From Burkholderia sp. SRS-46 (GTDB taxonomy: Bacteria; Pseudomonadota; Gammaproteobacteria; Burkholderiales; Burkholderiaceae), in the NCBI RefSeq assembly GCF_004343775.1, contig NZ_PTXL01000001.1:1302001-1366000 (forward strand): DNA of 64,000 nt, written 5' to 3'. This document shows positions 33,089 to 41,688 of this stretch, piece by piece (position 1 is the stretch's first letter; each line of letters starts with the position of its first letter). A program made the translations under genes and the position numbers. The notes beneath the pieces are model-generated. The model saw nothing but the letters and a program-made list of their open reading frames with translations. It searched no databases and was not told where the DNA came from.

Positions 33089-34117
33089 ATGCGACTGAAA
33101 GTGGGAGAACTGGCGAAACGCAGCGGGCTCACCGTCCGCACGCTTCATCACTATCACGCGATCGGTCTGCTGACGCCGTCGGCGCGCGCCGACAACGGCT
33201 ACCGGCTGTACGACCGCGACGACATCGCCCGGCTCCACCAGATCCAGGCCCTGCGTCGCTTCGGACTGTCGCTCGCCGAAATCGGCGACTACCTGAACCA
33301 GCCCGGCGCCCCGCTCGTCGACCTCGTCGCGAAGCAGATCACGCTGCTCGAACGCCAGATCGCGCAGGCCGCGCAGCTGCGCGAGCGGCTCGTCGGCCTG
33401 CACGCGCAGCTCGCCGCGGGCACGGAGCCGGAGCTGGCCGATTGGCTCACCACACTGGAGTTGATGACCGTGTACGACCACTATTTCTCCGAGGAAGAAC
33501 TCGCACGCATGCCGATGTACCGCAAGAGCCAGACGGGCGATGCGGAATGGATCGCCCTCGTCGGCGAAGTGCGCGCGCTGTACGACGCGGGCGTGCCGCC
33601 CGAGGACGAACGCGCGCGTACGCTCGCCGGGCGCTGGATGTCCCTGCTCGTGCGCGACACGAACAACGACCCGCGCCTGCTGGTCAAGCTGAACCGGATG
33701 CACGAACGAGAGCCGTCGATGCAGGCGCAGATCGGCATCTCGACCGCGCTGCGCGACTACGTGCTGCGCGCGATGGCCGAATCGAAGATGCGGATCTTCG
33801 AGCGCTATCTCGCGCCCAACGAGATCCGCTTCATGCGCGCGCATTACGGCGAACGCGCAGCGGAATGGCCGCAGCTGATGGCAGACGCGCGCGATGCGCT
33901 CGAAGCCGGCAAGCAGCCCGATTCGCCCGAGGGCCGCGCGCTTGCGGTGCGCTGGCTCGATCTGTTCCGCAGCTACGCGGGCGACGATCCGGCCACGCAC
34001 GCGAAATTCCGCCACGCGTTGCAGAGCGAGCCGGCGCTGACGAAGGACTCGTGGGCCGACGAGACGCTGCTCGGCTTCATGCGCGCAGCGATGGCGCAGC
34101 TGGCGCCGCAGCGCTGA
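33089..34117 (+). CDS. MerR-family regulator with TipAS antibiotic-recognition domain
   Basis: A 342-residue protein. Residues 1-75 are a MerR winged helix (VGELAKRSGLTVRTLHHY ... GYRLYDRDDIARLHQIQALR). A coiled coil follows (about 75-115). Two TipAS-like helical segments come next (LMTVYDHYFSEEELARMPMY and LEAGKQPDSPEGRALAVRWL). TipAS domains bind peptide antibiotics such as thiopeptides in TipAL relatives; ligand here is unknown. GGAG is 8 bases before the ATG. The regulator is probably autoregulated through the promoter dyad upstream. Proximity to the RND operon could mean functional linkage, but a terminator separates them. Confidence 0.87.
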   Translation: MRLKVGELAKRSGLTVRTLHHYHAIGLLTPSARADNGYRLYDRDDIARLHQIQALRRFGLSLAEIGDYLNQPGAPLVDLVAKQITLLERQIAQAAQLRERLVGLHAQLAAGTEPELADWLTTLELMTVYDHYFSEEELARMPMYRKSQTGDAEWIALVGEVRALYDAGVPPEDERARTLAGRWMSLLVRDTNNDPRLLVKLNRMHEREPSMQAQIGISTALRDYVLRAMAESKMRIFERYLAPNEIRFMRAHYGERAAEWPQLMADARDALEAGKQPDSPEGRALAVRWLDLFRSYAGDDPATHAKFRHALQSEPALTKDSWADETLLGFMRAAMAQLAPQR

Positions 34118-34124
34118 GCGGAAA

Positions 34125-34164
34125 GTGACCGGGCCGCGCGGCAACGCGCGGGATGCCCGGTCAC
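34125..34164. terminator. Large hairpin between convergent genes
   Basis: GTGACCGGGC (34125-34134) pairs with GCCCGGTCAC (34155-34164), and an inner CGCGCG pair encloses a GCAA loop. It lies between the stops of the MerR gene and the convergent unknown gene. There is no T-tract on either side, so it is a likely but unproven bidirectional stop. Confidence 0.5.
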
Positions 34165-34208
34165 GCCCGCCTGCACCCGATTGCGCCCGATTCCGCCCGT
34201 TACGCCGG

Positions 34209-34736
34209 TTACGGATAGCGCCGCTCGCTGAGGCGGCGCCAGCGCTTCATCATGTAGCCGAGAAACACCGGGTTCGCCTTCAGGTCCGCGCTCGGCACGG
34301 GCGCGCTGCCGCCGTCCGTCACCCTCTTGCCCATCACGATGGATTCCTCGCCGCGCAGCACGTATTTCCTGCCCTGATCGATCAGGAAATACTTGACCCC
34401 GTTCGGGCTGATGTCGCCGGTGCAGGCGATCCTGTATGCGAACAGGAACTGCTTGCGGTCGTTGCCGAGCAGGTCGCGCATTTCGACCGACGCCGGCACG
34501 ACGTCGAGAACTTTGTCCAGGCCGCATTCCGTCACGTCGTCGCGCACGGTCCAGTCCGGTTGCCCGTTCAGCGTGCCGACGATCCTGAGGCGCACGCCGT
34601 CGTCCTCCCCGGTTCGCGCGAACGTAACCGCATGTGCGCCGGACGCATCGGTCCAAGTGTAGTCGGCCGCCTGCGCGGCATGGCTGAGCAGCATGACCGC
34701 GATCGCGGGCCACGCGCGGTGGAGAAGTGTTTTCAT
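34209..34736 (-). CDS. Exported protein of unknown function
   Basis: A 175-residue protein with a clear signal peptide (MKTLLHRAWPAIAVMLLSHAAQA, cleavage before ADYTW). The mature part is mostly beta (YTWTDASGAHAVTFART, RLRIVGTLNGQPDWTVRDD) and has a Cys pair (VTECGLD and RIACTGD). The ATG at 34736 was chosen for the signal peptide; a longer frame to 34955 is out of character. The pattern recalls small envelope proteins annotated near surface polysaccharide functions, but I cannot assign a family. Confidence 0.75.
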   Translation of the reverse strand: MKTLLHRAWPAIAVMLLSHAAQAADYTWTDASGAHAVTFARTGEDDGVRLRIVGTLNGQPDWTVRDDVTECGLDKVLDVVPASVEMRDLLGNDRKQFLFAYRIACTGDISPNGVKYFLIDQGRKYVLRGEESIVMGKRVTDGGSAPVPSADLKANPVFLGYMMKRWRRLSERRYP

Positions 34737-34839
34737 TGTGATGGTGAGCCTCGGAATGAGCGCGCCATTATCCCGAAATGCACCTGCCGTCGCCATCGGA
34801 TCGCGGCGGCCGATGCAGGGCGTCACGGGGCCTCGCCCA

Positions 34840-35532
34840 TCACCACTTGCAGCCGGTATCGCGCACCGCGTCGAGCGCGAGCGCCGGGATCGCCAGCAGG
34901 CCCATCCCCGCATACGCGCGCCGGCAGTCGGCGCGGCGGGCCTCGGACACCCCACGGGCCAGCGTCTCGTCCACCGTCTCGTGTCGCTGCGCGATGCCGC
35001 CCGAAGATGCGCCGAGCGCGCCGATCGCCGCGGCGGCAGGACTGCGCCCGACCGATCGTGGTGCGCCGATCGCGTCGAGATCGCGCCGCCAATCGATGCC
35101 GGGGGCTGGGACGTCCGGCCTCACGGCTTCGGCGCCGGGCGCGGCGCTGTCCGCATTCGTAGCGGCCTCGGCCTTCGGGTTCCTCGCGTTTGTCGAAGGC
35201 GTCGCCATGCGCGCGGCGACGCTTGTGTCAGGACGGCGCTGCACGCGGGCGCCGCTGCGCGCGACGGCCTCCGGCCCGCCGCGAACCGGCGCGGGCGCGT
35301 CGTGTGCGCGCGGCGGCCGCGTCGACGGCCGAACCGGAATCCATTCGACGATCAGCGCCCGCCTCGACGTTTGCGTGGCCGGTGGCCGCGCCACGCCGCC
35401 AGTCATCGGCAGCGACCGGAACGCAAGCCAGCCCAGCACATGAACCGACGTGGCGATCACGAACGCCGCCGCGCCGACGTGAAGCCGATTCCGGCATTGC
35501 CACCGGCCGCCGCCCGTCGCGATCGCCGTCAT
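34840..35532 (-). CDS. Unknown single-pass envelope protein with Pro/Ala-rich linker
   Basis: A 230-residue protein. The N-terminus has one membrane helix (AAAFVIATSVHVLGWLAF, about residues 20-38). A long Pro/Ala/Arg-rich linker follows, then a short C-terminal segment with two Cys (ADCRRAYAGMGLLAIPALAL, ending DTGCKW). The layout suggests a TonB-like or scaffold protein spanning the periplasm, without a TonB C-terminal domain. It starts 27 bp after the XRE regulator stop on the same strand, so it may belong to that transcript. The ribosome-binding site is weak. Confidence 0.65.
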   Translation of the reverse strand: MTAIATGGGRWQCRNRLHVGAAAFVIATSVHVLGWLAFRSLPMTGGVARPPATQTSRRALIVEWIPVRPSTRPPRAHDAPAPVRGGPEAVARSGARVQRRPDTSVAARMATPSTNARNPKAEAATNADSAAPGAEAVRPDVPAPGIDWRRDLDAIGAPRSVGRSPAAAAIGALGASSGGIAQRHETVDETLARGVSEARRADCRRAYAGMGLLAIPALALDAVRDTGCKW

Positions 35533-35559
35533 GCCGCATCCGCGCGCCGCCGCAACGCG

Positions 35560-35790
35560 TCAGTCCGCATCGACGATCTCGCCGCCGTCGTCGCTGAACG
35601 CGAGCAGATCGCCGGGCTGGCAATCGAGATAGCGGCAGATCGCTTCGAGCGTCGCGAAGCGAATGCCCTTGACCTTCCCTTGCTTGAGCAGCGACAGGTT
35701 CTGTTCGGTGATGCCGACGGCCGCCGCAAGGTCCTTCGAGCGGACCTTGCGGGTCGCGAGCATCACGTCGAGCTTGATGACGATCGGCAT
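35560..35790 (-). CDS. XRE-family (YozG-like) small DNA-binding regulator
   Basis: A 76-residue protein that is almost all helix-turn-helix: VRSKDLAAAVGITEQNLSLL followed by ATLEAICRYLDCQPGDLL. Such minimal XRE proteins occur next to DUF2975 membrane proteins, as here: the DUF2975 gene ends 10 bp before this one starts. The pair probably controls its own promoter, where a perfect ATTATCGT-type palindrome lies. The signal sensed by the membrane partner is unknown. Confidence 0.85.
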   Translation of the reverse strand: MPIVIKLDVMLATRKVRSKDLAAAVGITEQNLSLLKQGKVKGIRFATLEAICRYLDCQPGDLLAFSDDGGEIVDAD

Positions 35791-35800
35791 CGCGCGCGCC

Positions 35801-36364
35801 TCACACGAATTGCCGATGCTCGGCGTCGAGCTCGCTCGCCTGCCGCAGGATGTGCGCGATCACGAGGATGCAGCCCGCGGTAAACAGCGCGACGACGTAA
35901 GGCAGGCCGATGCTGACCGTCACGACATGGCGCCCGGCCGGTTCGCGCATCGTCGTCCACGCGCTGAGCAGTGGTTCGCACAGCACGCTCAGCACGACCC
36001 ACAGGCCGATCGCGCGCCCCATCCGCCCGAGATGGCCGGCCGCCTGCGCGGAGAAATAGTCGCGGCGCGCGTAGGTGCGAAACAGCATGCGCAGGTGATG
36101 CAGGCCGCTCGCGAGCGCGACGAGCGGCACGCTCGACAGCACGATGCCACCCGCCTTCTGCCACCACGGCATCGCGGCGACGTCCACCCCGAGCCCGGCG
36201 ATCAGCGAATCGGTCAGGCCGAATCCGAAGCCGGCACCGGCGTCGATCGACGTCAGCGACGGGAAGAACCAGCACGCGGCGTTGAGCAGCAGCATGGCGA
36301 CGATGAACCCCAGGGTGAGGGCAGCCATGCGCTGGCTGAGGCGGGCAACGCGATCGGAATGCAT
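35801..36364 (-). CDS. DUF2975 membrane protein
   Basis: A 187-residue inner-membrane protein with four hydrophobic helices (MAALTLGFIVAMLLLNAACWFF split by few residues, a second near 70-90, a third near 115-135 and a fourth near 150-170). The cytosolic loop LRMLFRTYARRDYFSAQAAG matches the pattern F...Y.RGEYFS typical of DUF2975. It pairs with the small XRE regulator downstream. A role in membrane-linked control of that regulator is inferred from the conserved gene pair. Confidence 0.8.
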   Translation of the reverse strand: MHSDRVARLSQRMAALTLGFIVAMLLLNAACWFFPSLTSIDAGAGFGFGLTDSLIAGLGVDVAAMPWWQKAGGIVLSSVPLVALASGLHHLRMLFRTYARRDYFSAQAAGHLGRMGRAIGLWVVLSVLCEPLLSAWTTMREPAGRHVVTVSIGLPYVVALFTAGCILVIAHILRQASELDAEHRQFV

Positions 36365-36410
36365 GTGATGTCCTCGATGAGTGAAATCCAGGCACCGATT
36401 GTACGTCTAA

Positions 36411-36431
36411 AATTATCGTAAAACGATAATT
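36411..36431. promoter_or_regulatory. Perfect palindrome upstream of the DUF2975-XRE operon
   Basis: AATTATCGT (36411-36419), AAA, ACGATAATT (36423-36431): nine perfect pairs around three bases, 47-67 bp before the DUF2975 ATG in an AT-rich patch. It is the expected operator for the XRE protein of this operon. Confidence 0.6.
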
Positions 36432-36486
36432 AATGATCGCAGAATGTTGATTTTTGTCGCGTGCCTCCGGTGCCGGCGGCACACCG

Positions 36487-37857
<1,371 letters not shown>

Positions 37858-37873
37858 GGGTCGGATTCGGGGT

Positions 37874-37930
37874 GGCTGCCATGGAGACTGCCAATTCTGC
37901 CATCACACTGCCGAAACTGGCAGTGCCAAT
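37874..37930. promoter_or_regulatory. Candidate FisR enhancer sites (TGCCA/TGGCA repeats)
   Basis: Four or more TGCC or TGGC blocks cluster here: GGCTGCCA (37875-37882), ACTGCCA (37887-37893), CTGCCA (37897-37902) and the dyad ACTGCC-GAAACT-GGCAGT (37907-37924) running into TGCCA. They lie 100-160 bp upstream of the -24/-12 promoter, the usual distance for sigma54 enhancers. Confidence 0.55.
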
Positions 37931-38031
37931 GCGCCGCGGGCCTCGACGCGGCCCCGCACGGCGCGCATCCGCGGGCGAAAACCCGAGACGAATCAAGCAG
38001 CTGGCGCTTGCGCGAGTGCGATGCAGCCGGC

Positions 38032-38047
38032 TGGCACGGATTTTGTA
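38032..38047 (+). promoter_or_regulatory. Sigma54 (-24/-12) promoter of the persulfide oxidation operon
   Basis: TGGCACGGATTTTGTA matches the consensus TGGCACG-N4-TTGCA at all but one base (TTGTA for TTGCA). It lies 42-57 bp before the GTG of the persulfide dioxygenase and agrees with control by the divergent sigma54 activator. Confidence 0.8.
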
Positions 38048-38088
38048 CGCATGAAGGCCGATTGCCGAACCTGATCGAGGACATCCCC

Positions 38089-38973
38089 GTGAGCAACGCC
38101 CCCGCCATGTCGGTCGAAGGCTTCTTCGACCCGGCGACCAGCACCATCAGTTACCTGCTGCTCGAACCCGCGAGCCGCGCCTGCGCGCTGATCGACAGCG
38201 TGCTCGACTACGACCCGAAGTCGGGGCGCACGCGCACCGCCAGCGCCGACCGGCTGGTCGCGCGCGTCGCCGAACTCGGCGCGACGGTCCACTGGCTGCT
38301 GGAGACCCACGTGCACGCCGACCACCTGTCGGCGGCGCCGTACCTGAAAGCGCGCGTCGGCGGCGAGATCGCGATCGGCGCGCAGGTGCGGCGCGTGCAG
38401 CACGTGTTCGGCCGGCTGTTCAACGCGGGCCCCGGCTTCGCGGCCGACGGCAGCCAGTTCGACCGGCTGCTCGACGACGGCGACGTGCTGCCGCTCGGCG
38501 CGCTGTCGATCCGCGCGCTGCACACGCCCGGCCATACGCCGGCCTGCATGACCTACTGCGTCGACGACGGCGCGCAACGGGCCGCGTTCGTCGGCGACAC
38601 GCTGTTCATGCCCGACTACGGCACCGCGCGCTGCGATTTCCCGGGCGGCGACGCGCGTGCGCTGTACCGGTCGATCGCGCGCGTGCTGAGCCTGCCGCCC
38701 GACACGCGCCTCTACATGTGCCACGACTACCAGCCCGGCGGCCGCGACCTGCGGTACGTGAGCACCGTCGCCGACCAGCGGCGCGCGAACGTGCACGTGC
38801 GCGACGGCGTGACCGAGGACGATTTCACCGCGATGCGCACCGCGCGCGACGCGACGCTCGACATGCCGGTGCTGATGCTGCCGTCGGTACAGGTCAACAT
38901 GCGCGCCGGCCATCTGCCGGCCGCCGAAGACAACGGCGTGCGCTACCTGAAGATCCCGCTCGACGCGATCTGA
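38089..38973 (+). CDS. pdo: Persulfide dioxygenase (metallo-beta-lactamase fold, ETHE1/Blh-like)
   Basis: A 294-residue protein from GTG 38089, with GAGG 8 bases upstream; an ATG at 38107 lacks such a site. The metallo-beta-lactamase metal ligands are complete: H74-x-H76 and D78 in THVHADH, H149 in HTPGHT, D170 in VGDTLFM and H212 in MCHDY. The pattern, with one iron site, is that of ETHE1-type persulfide dioxygenases, which oxidise glutathione persulfide to sulfite. It is first in an operon with the sulfurtransferase-SQR fusion and a TauE exporter, all behind a sigma54 promoter. Confidence 0.88.
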   Translation: MSNAPAMSVEGFFDPATSTISYLLLEPASRACALIDSVLDYDPKSGRTRTASADRLVARVAELGATVHWLLETHVHADHLSAAPYLKARVGGEIAIGAQVRRVQHVFGRLFNAGPGFAADGSQFDRLLDDGDVLPLGALSIRALHTPGHTPACMTYCVDDGAQRAAFVGDTLFMPDYGTARCDFPGGDARALYRSIARVLSLPPDTRLYMCHDYQPGGRDLRYVSTVADQRRANVHVRDGVTEDDFTAMRTARDATLDMPVLMLPSVQVNMRAGHLPAAEDNGVRYLKIPLDAI

Positions 38974-39016
38974 GCCCACCACGCCACGCCACGCCCCGAC
39001 CGGAGAATTCCAGAAC

Positions 39017-40696
39017 ATGACCATCCGCAAGCTGACCGACACGCTGTCGGTGTCACCCCAGATCACGGCCGCCGACCCGCCCGCGCTGCGCGACGCGGGC
39101 TTCCGCGCGATCGTCTGCAACCGCCCGGACGGCGAAGGCCCGGACCAGCCGACCGTCGCCGAGCTGCGCGCGGCCGCCGCGCCGCTCGGCCTCGACGTGC
39201 ACGAGCTGCCGGTCGATTCCGGCAAGGTCACCGACGACCAGGCCGCGCGGTTCGGCGCGCTCGTCGCGTCGCTGGATGCATCGCGTCACGCGCCGGTGCT
39301 CGCGTACTGCCGCACCGGCACGCGCTCGGCCACGCTGTGGGCGCTGTCGCAGGCCGGCCTGCGGCCGCTGAACGACATCCTCGCGACGGCCGCCGCCGCC
39401 GGCTACGACCTGTCCGCGCTCGCGCCGCGCCTTGCCCCTCGCGGCGAACGCGCGACGCCGCCGGTCGACGCGCAGCACGACATCGTGATCGTCGGCGCGG
39501 GCGCGGCCGGCCTCGCGGTCGCGTCGAGCCTGCTCGCGCGTGACCGCTCGCTCGACATCGTGGTGATCGACCCGGCCGACGTGCATTACTACCAGCCGGG
39601 CTGGACGATGGTCGGCGCGGGCGTGTTCCGGCCGGAAACCACCGCGCGCCGGATGAGTTCGGTGCTGCCGCGCGGCGTGCGCTGGATCCAGGCCGCGGTC
39701 GCCGGCTTCGAGCCGGACGCGCATGCGGTGGTACTCGACGGCTGCCGCCGGATCGGCTACCGGCAGTTGATCGTCTGCCCGGGGCTCAAGCTCGACTGGC
39801 ACGCGATTGACGGGCTCGCCGACACGCTCGGCCGCAACGGTGTCACGTCGAACTACCGCTACGATCTCGCGCCGTACACGTGGCAGCTCGTGCGCGACTT
39901 CAACGGCGGCCGCGCGCTGTTCACCCAGCCGCCGATGCCGATCAAGTGCGCGGGCGCGCCGCAGAAGGCGATGTATCTCGCCTGCGACCACTGGCGGCGC
40001 ACGGGCCGTCTCGACGCGGCGAACGTCGAGTTCCTGAACGCGGGCGCCGCGCTGTTCGGCGTCGCCGACTACGTGCCCGCGCTGATGGAATACGTGCAGC
40101 GCTACGACATCGCGCTGCAGTTCGGCCACAACCTCGTCGCGATCGACGGCCCCGCGCGCCGCGCGACGTTCCGGCGCGCGCTGCCGGACGGCGGCGCGGA
40201 AACCGTCGTGCGCGACTTCGACATGATCCACGTGGTGCCGCCGCAGCGGGCGCCGGATTTCGTGCGCGCGAGCCCGCTCGCCGACGCGGCCGGCTGGATC
40301 GATGTCGACCCCGCCACGCTGCGGCACAAGCGCTTCGCGAACGTGTTCGCGCTCGGCGACGCCACCAGCACGACCAACGCGAAAACCGCCGCCGCCGCGC
40401 GCAAGCAGGCGCCCGTCGTCGCGCACAACGTGCTCGCGGCGCTCGGCAAGGTATATGGCGAAGCCGCCTACGACGGCTACGGCTCGTGCCCGCTGACGGT
40501 CGAGCGCGGCCGGATCGTGCTCGCCGAATTCCTGTATGGCGGCAAGGTCGCGCCGACCTTCCCCGCGTGGCTGATCGACGGCCGGCGGCCGTCGCGGCTC
40601 GCGTGGCTGCTGAAGGAGCGGCTGCTGCCGCCGCTCTACTGGAAGGCGATGCTCAAGGGCCGCGAATGGCTCGCCAAGCCGCCGATCGCCCGCTGA
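39017..40696 (+). CDS. sqr: Sulfurtransferase/phosphatase-like (DUF442) domain fused to sulfide:quinone oxidoreductase
   Basis: A 559-residue fusion. Residues 1-130 are a DUF442/rhodanese-phosphatase-like domain with active-site loop YCRTGTRS (Cys98). Residues 153-555 form an SQR-type FAD protein: DIVIVGAGAAGLAVAS, then VCPGLKLDW and IKCAGAPQKAMYL with the two redox Cys positions of type II SQR. It should oxidise sulfide to persulfide, pass electrons to quinone and hand sulfane sulfur to glutathione for the dioxygenase. GGAG lies 13 bases before the ATG. It lies between the dioxygenase and TauE genes. Confidence 0.87.
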   Translation: MTIRKLTDTLSVSPQITAADPPALRDAGFRAIVCNRPDGEGPDQPTVAELRAAAAPLGLDVHELPVDSGKVTDDQAARFGALVASLDASRHAPVLAYCRTGTRSATLWALSQAGLRPLNDILATAAAAGYDLSALAPRLAPRGERATPPVDAQHDIVIVGAGAAGLAVASSLLARDRSLDIVVIDPADVHYYQPGWTMVGAGVFRPETTARRMSSVLPRGVRWIQAAVAGFEPDAHAVVLDGCRRIGYRQLIVCPGLKLDWHAIDGLADTLGRNGVTSNYRYDLAPYTWQLVRDFNGGRALFTQPPMPIKCAGAPQKAMYLACDHWRRTGRLDAANVEFLNAGAALFGVADYVPALMEYVQRYDIALQFGHNLVAIDGPARRATFRRALPDGGAETVVRDFDMIHVVPPQRAPDFVRASPLADAAGWIDVDPATLRHKRFANVFALGDATSTTNAKTAAAARKQAPVVAHNVLAALGKVYGEAAYDGYGSCPLTVERGRIVLAEFLYGGKVAPTFPAWLIDGRRPSRLAWLLKERLLPPLYWKAMLKGREWLAKPPIAR

Positions 40697-40718
40697 CCCC
40701 GCCCGACCGGAGCACACC

Positions 40719-41525
40719 ATGCTGATTTCTCTCGTGCTCGGCGGCATCGTCGGCGCGGTGCTCGGGCTGACGGGCGCCGGCGGCGGGATCCTCGCGGTGC
40801 CCGCGCTCGTCGTCGGGATGGGCTGGCCGATGCAGCAGGCCACGCCCGTCGCGCTCGTCGCGGTGGCCGGCAGCGCCGCGCTCGGCGCGCTCGAGGGCTT
40901 TCGCCGCGGGCTCGTGCGCTATCGCGCGGCGCTGCTGATGGCCGCGGCCGGCGTGCCGCTCACCACGATCGGCGTGCGGCTCGCCCACATGCTGCCGCAG
41001 CGCGTGCTGCTCGCGCTGTTCGCCACGACGATGCTGGTCGTCGCGGGACGCCTGCTGCGGCAGGCGCTGCGCACCCCGCACGGCGCCGCGCAGGCTTCGC
41101 CGCTGTGCGTCGGCCGCGTGAATCCCGATACCGGCCGGATCGTCTGGTCGTGGCCGGCCGGCCTCGCGCTCGCGTCGACCGGCGCGGTGACCGGGCTGAT
41201 GACGGGCCTGCTCGGCGTCGGCGGCGGCTTCGTGATCGTGCCGATGCTGCGCAAGTTCACCGACGTGTCGATGCACGGCATCGTCGCGACGTCGCTGATG
41301 GTGATCGCGCTGGTCGGCACGGGCGGCGTGTTCGCGACGCTCGTCGCCGGCACGCACGCGCCGCTCGATATGACGCTGTGGTTTAGCGCGACGACTGCGC
41401 TGGGGATGGCGGCCGGGCGTGGTGTGTCGCGCCGACTGTCTGCGCGGCATGTGCAGCTCGGCTTCGCGATCGCGCTCGTGTGCGTCGCGCTCGGGCTGCT
41501 GGCGAAGGCGGTGTTCGGCGCGTAG
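40719..41525 (+). CDS. TauE/SafE-family sulfite or sulfonate exporter
   Basis: A 268-residue inner-membrane protein with about eight helices. Two internal repeats carry the TauE motifs VLGLTGAGGGILAVPALV (residues 14-31) and TGLLGVGGGFVIVPMLRKF (about 168-186). It closes the persulfide oxidation operon. Because the dioxygenase produces sulfite, export of sulfite is the natural role. The gap to the SQR gene is 22 bp, with CCGGAG before the ATG. Confidence 0.87.
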   Translation: MLISLVLGGIVGAVLGLTGAGGGILAVPALVVGMGWPMQQATPVALVAVAGSAALGALEGFRRGLVRYRAALLMAAAGVPLTTIGVRLAHMLPQRVLLALFATTMLVVAGRLLRQALRTPHGAAQASPLCVGRVNPDTGRIVWSWPAGLALASTGAVTGLMTGLLGVGGGFVIVPMLRKFTDVSMHGIVATSLMVIALVGTGGVFATLVAGTHAPLDMTLWFSATTALGMAAGRGVSRRLSARHVQLGFAIALVCVALGLLAKAVFGA

Positions 41526-41688
41526 GCGCCGCGCCCACCGTCGTCGCATCGCATCGCGGCCGCGTTCTCCGGCTATCGCACACCCACCGGAATGGTCATA
41601 CTTGGCCGCGACGCGCCCGCGCCCTTGCGCGGCAGGCGCGTCGCCACCCGTGCGTCATGCGATCCAACAACAAGCCAGGAATCCGGCC

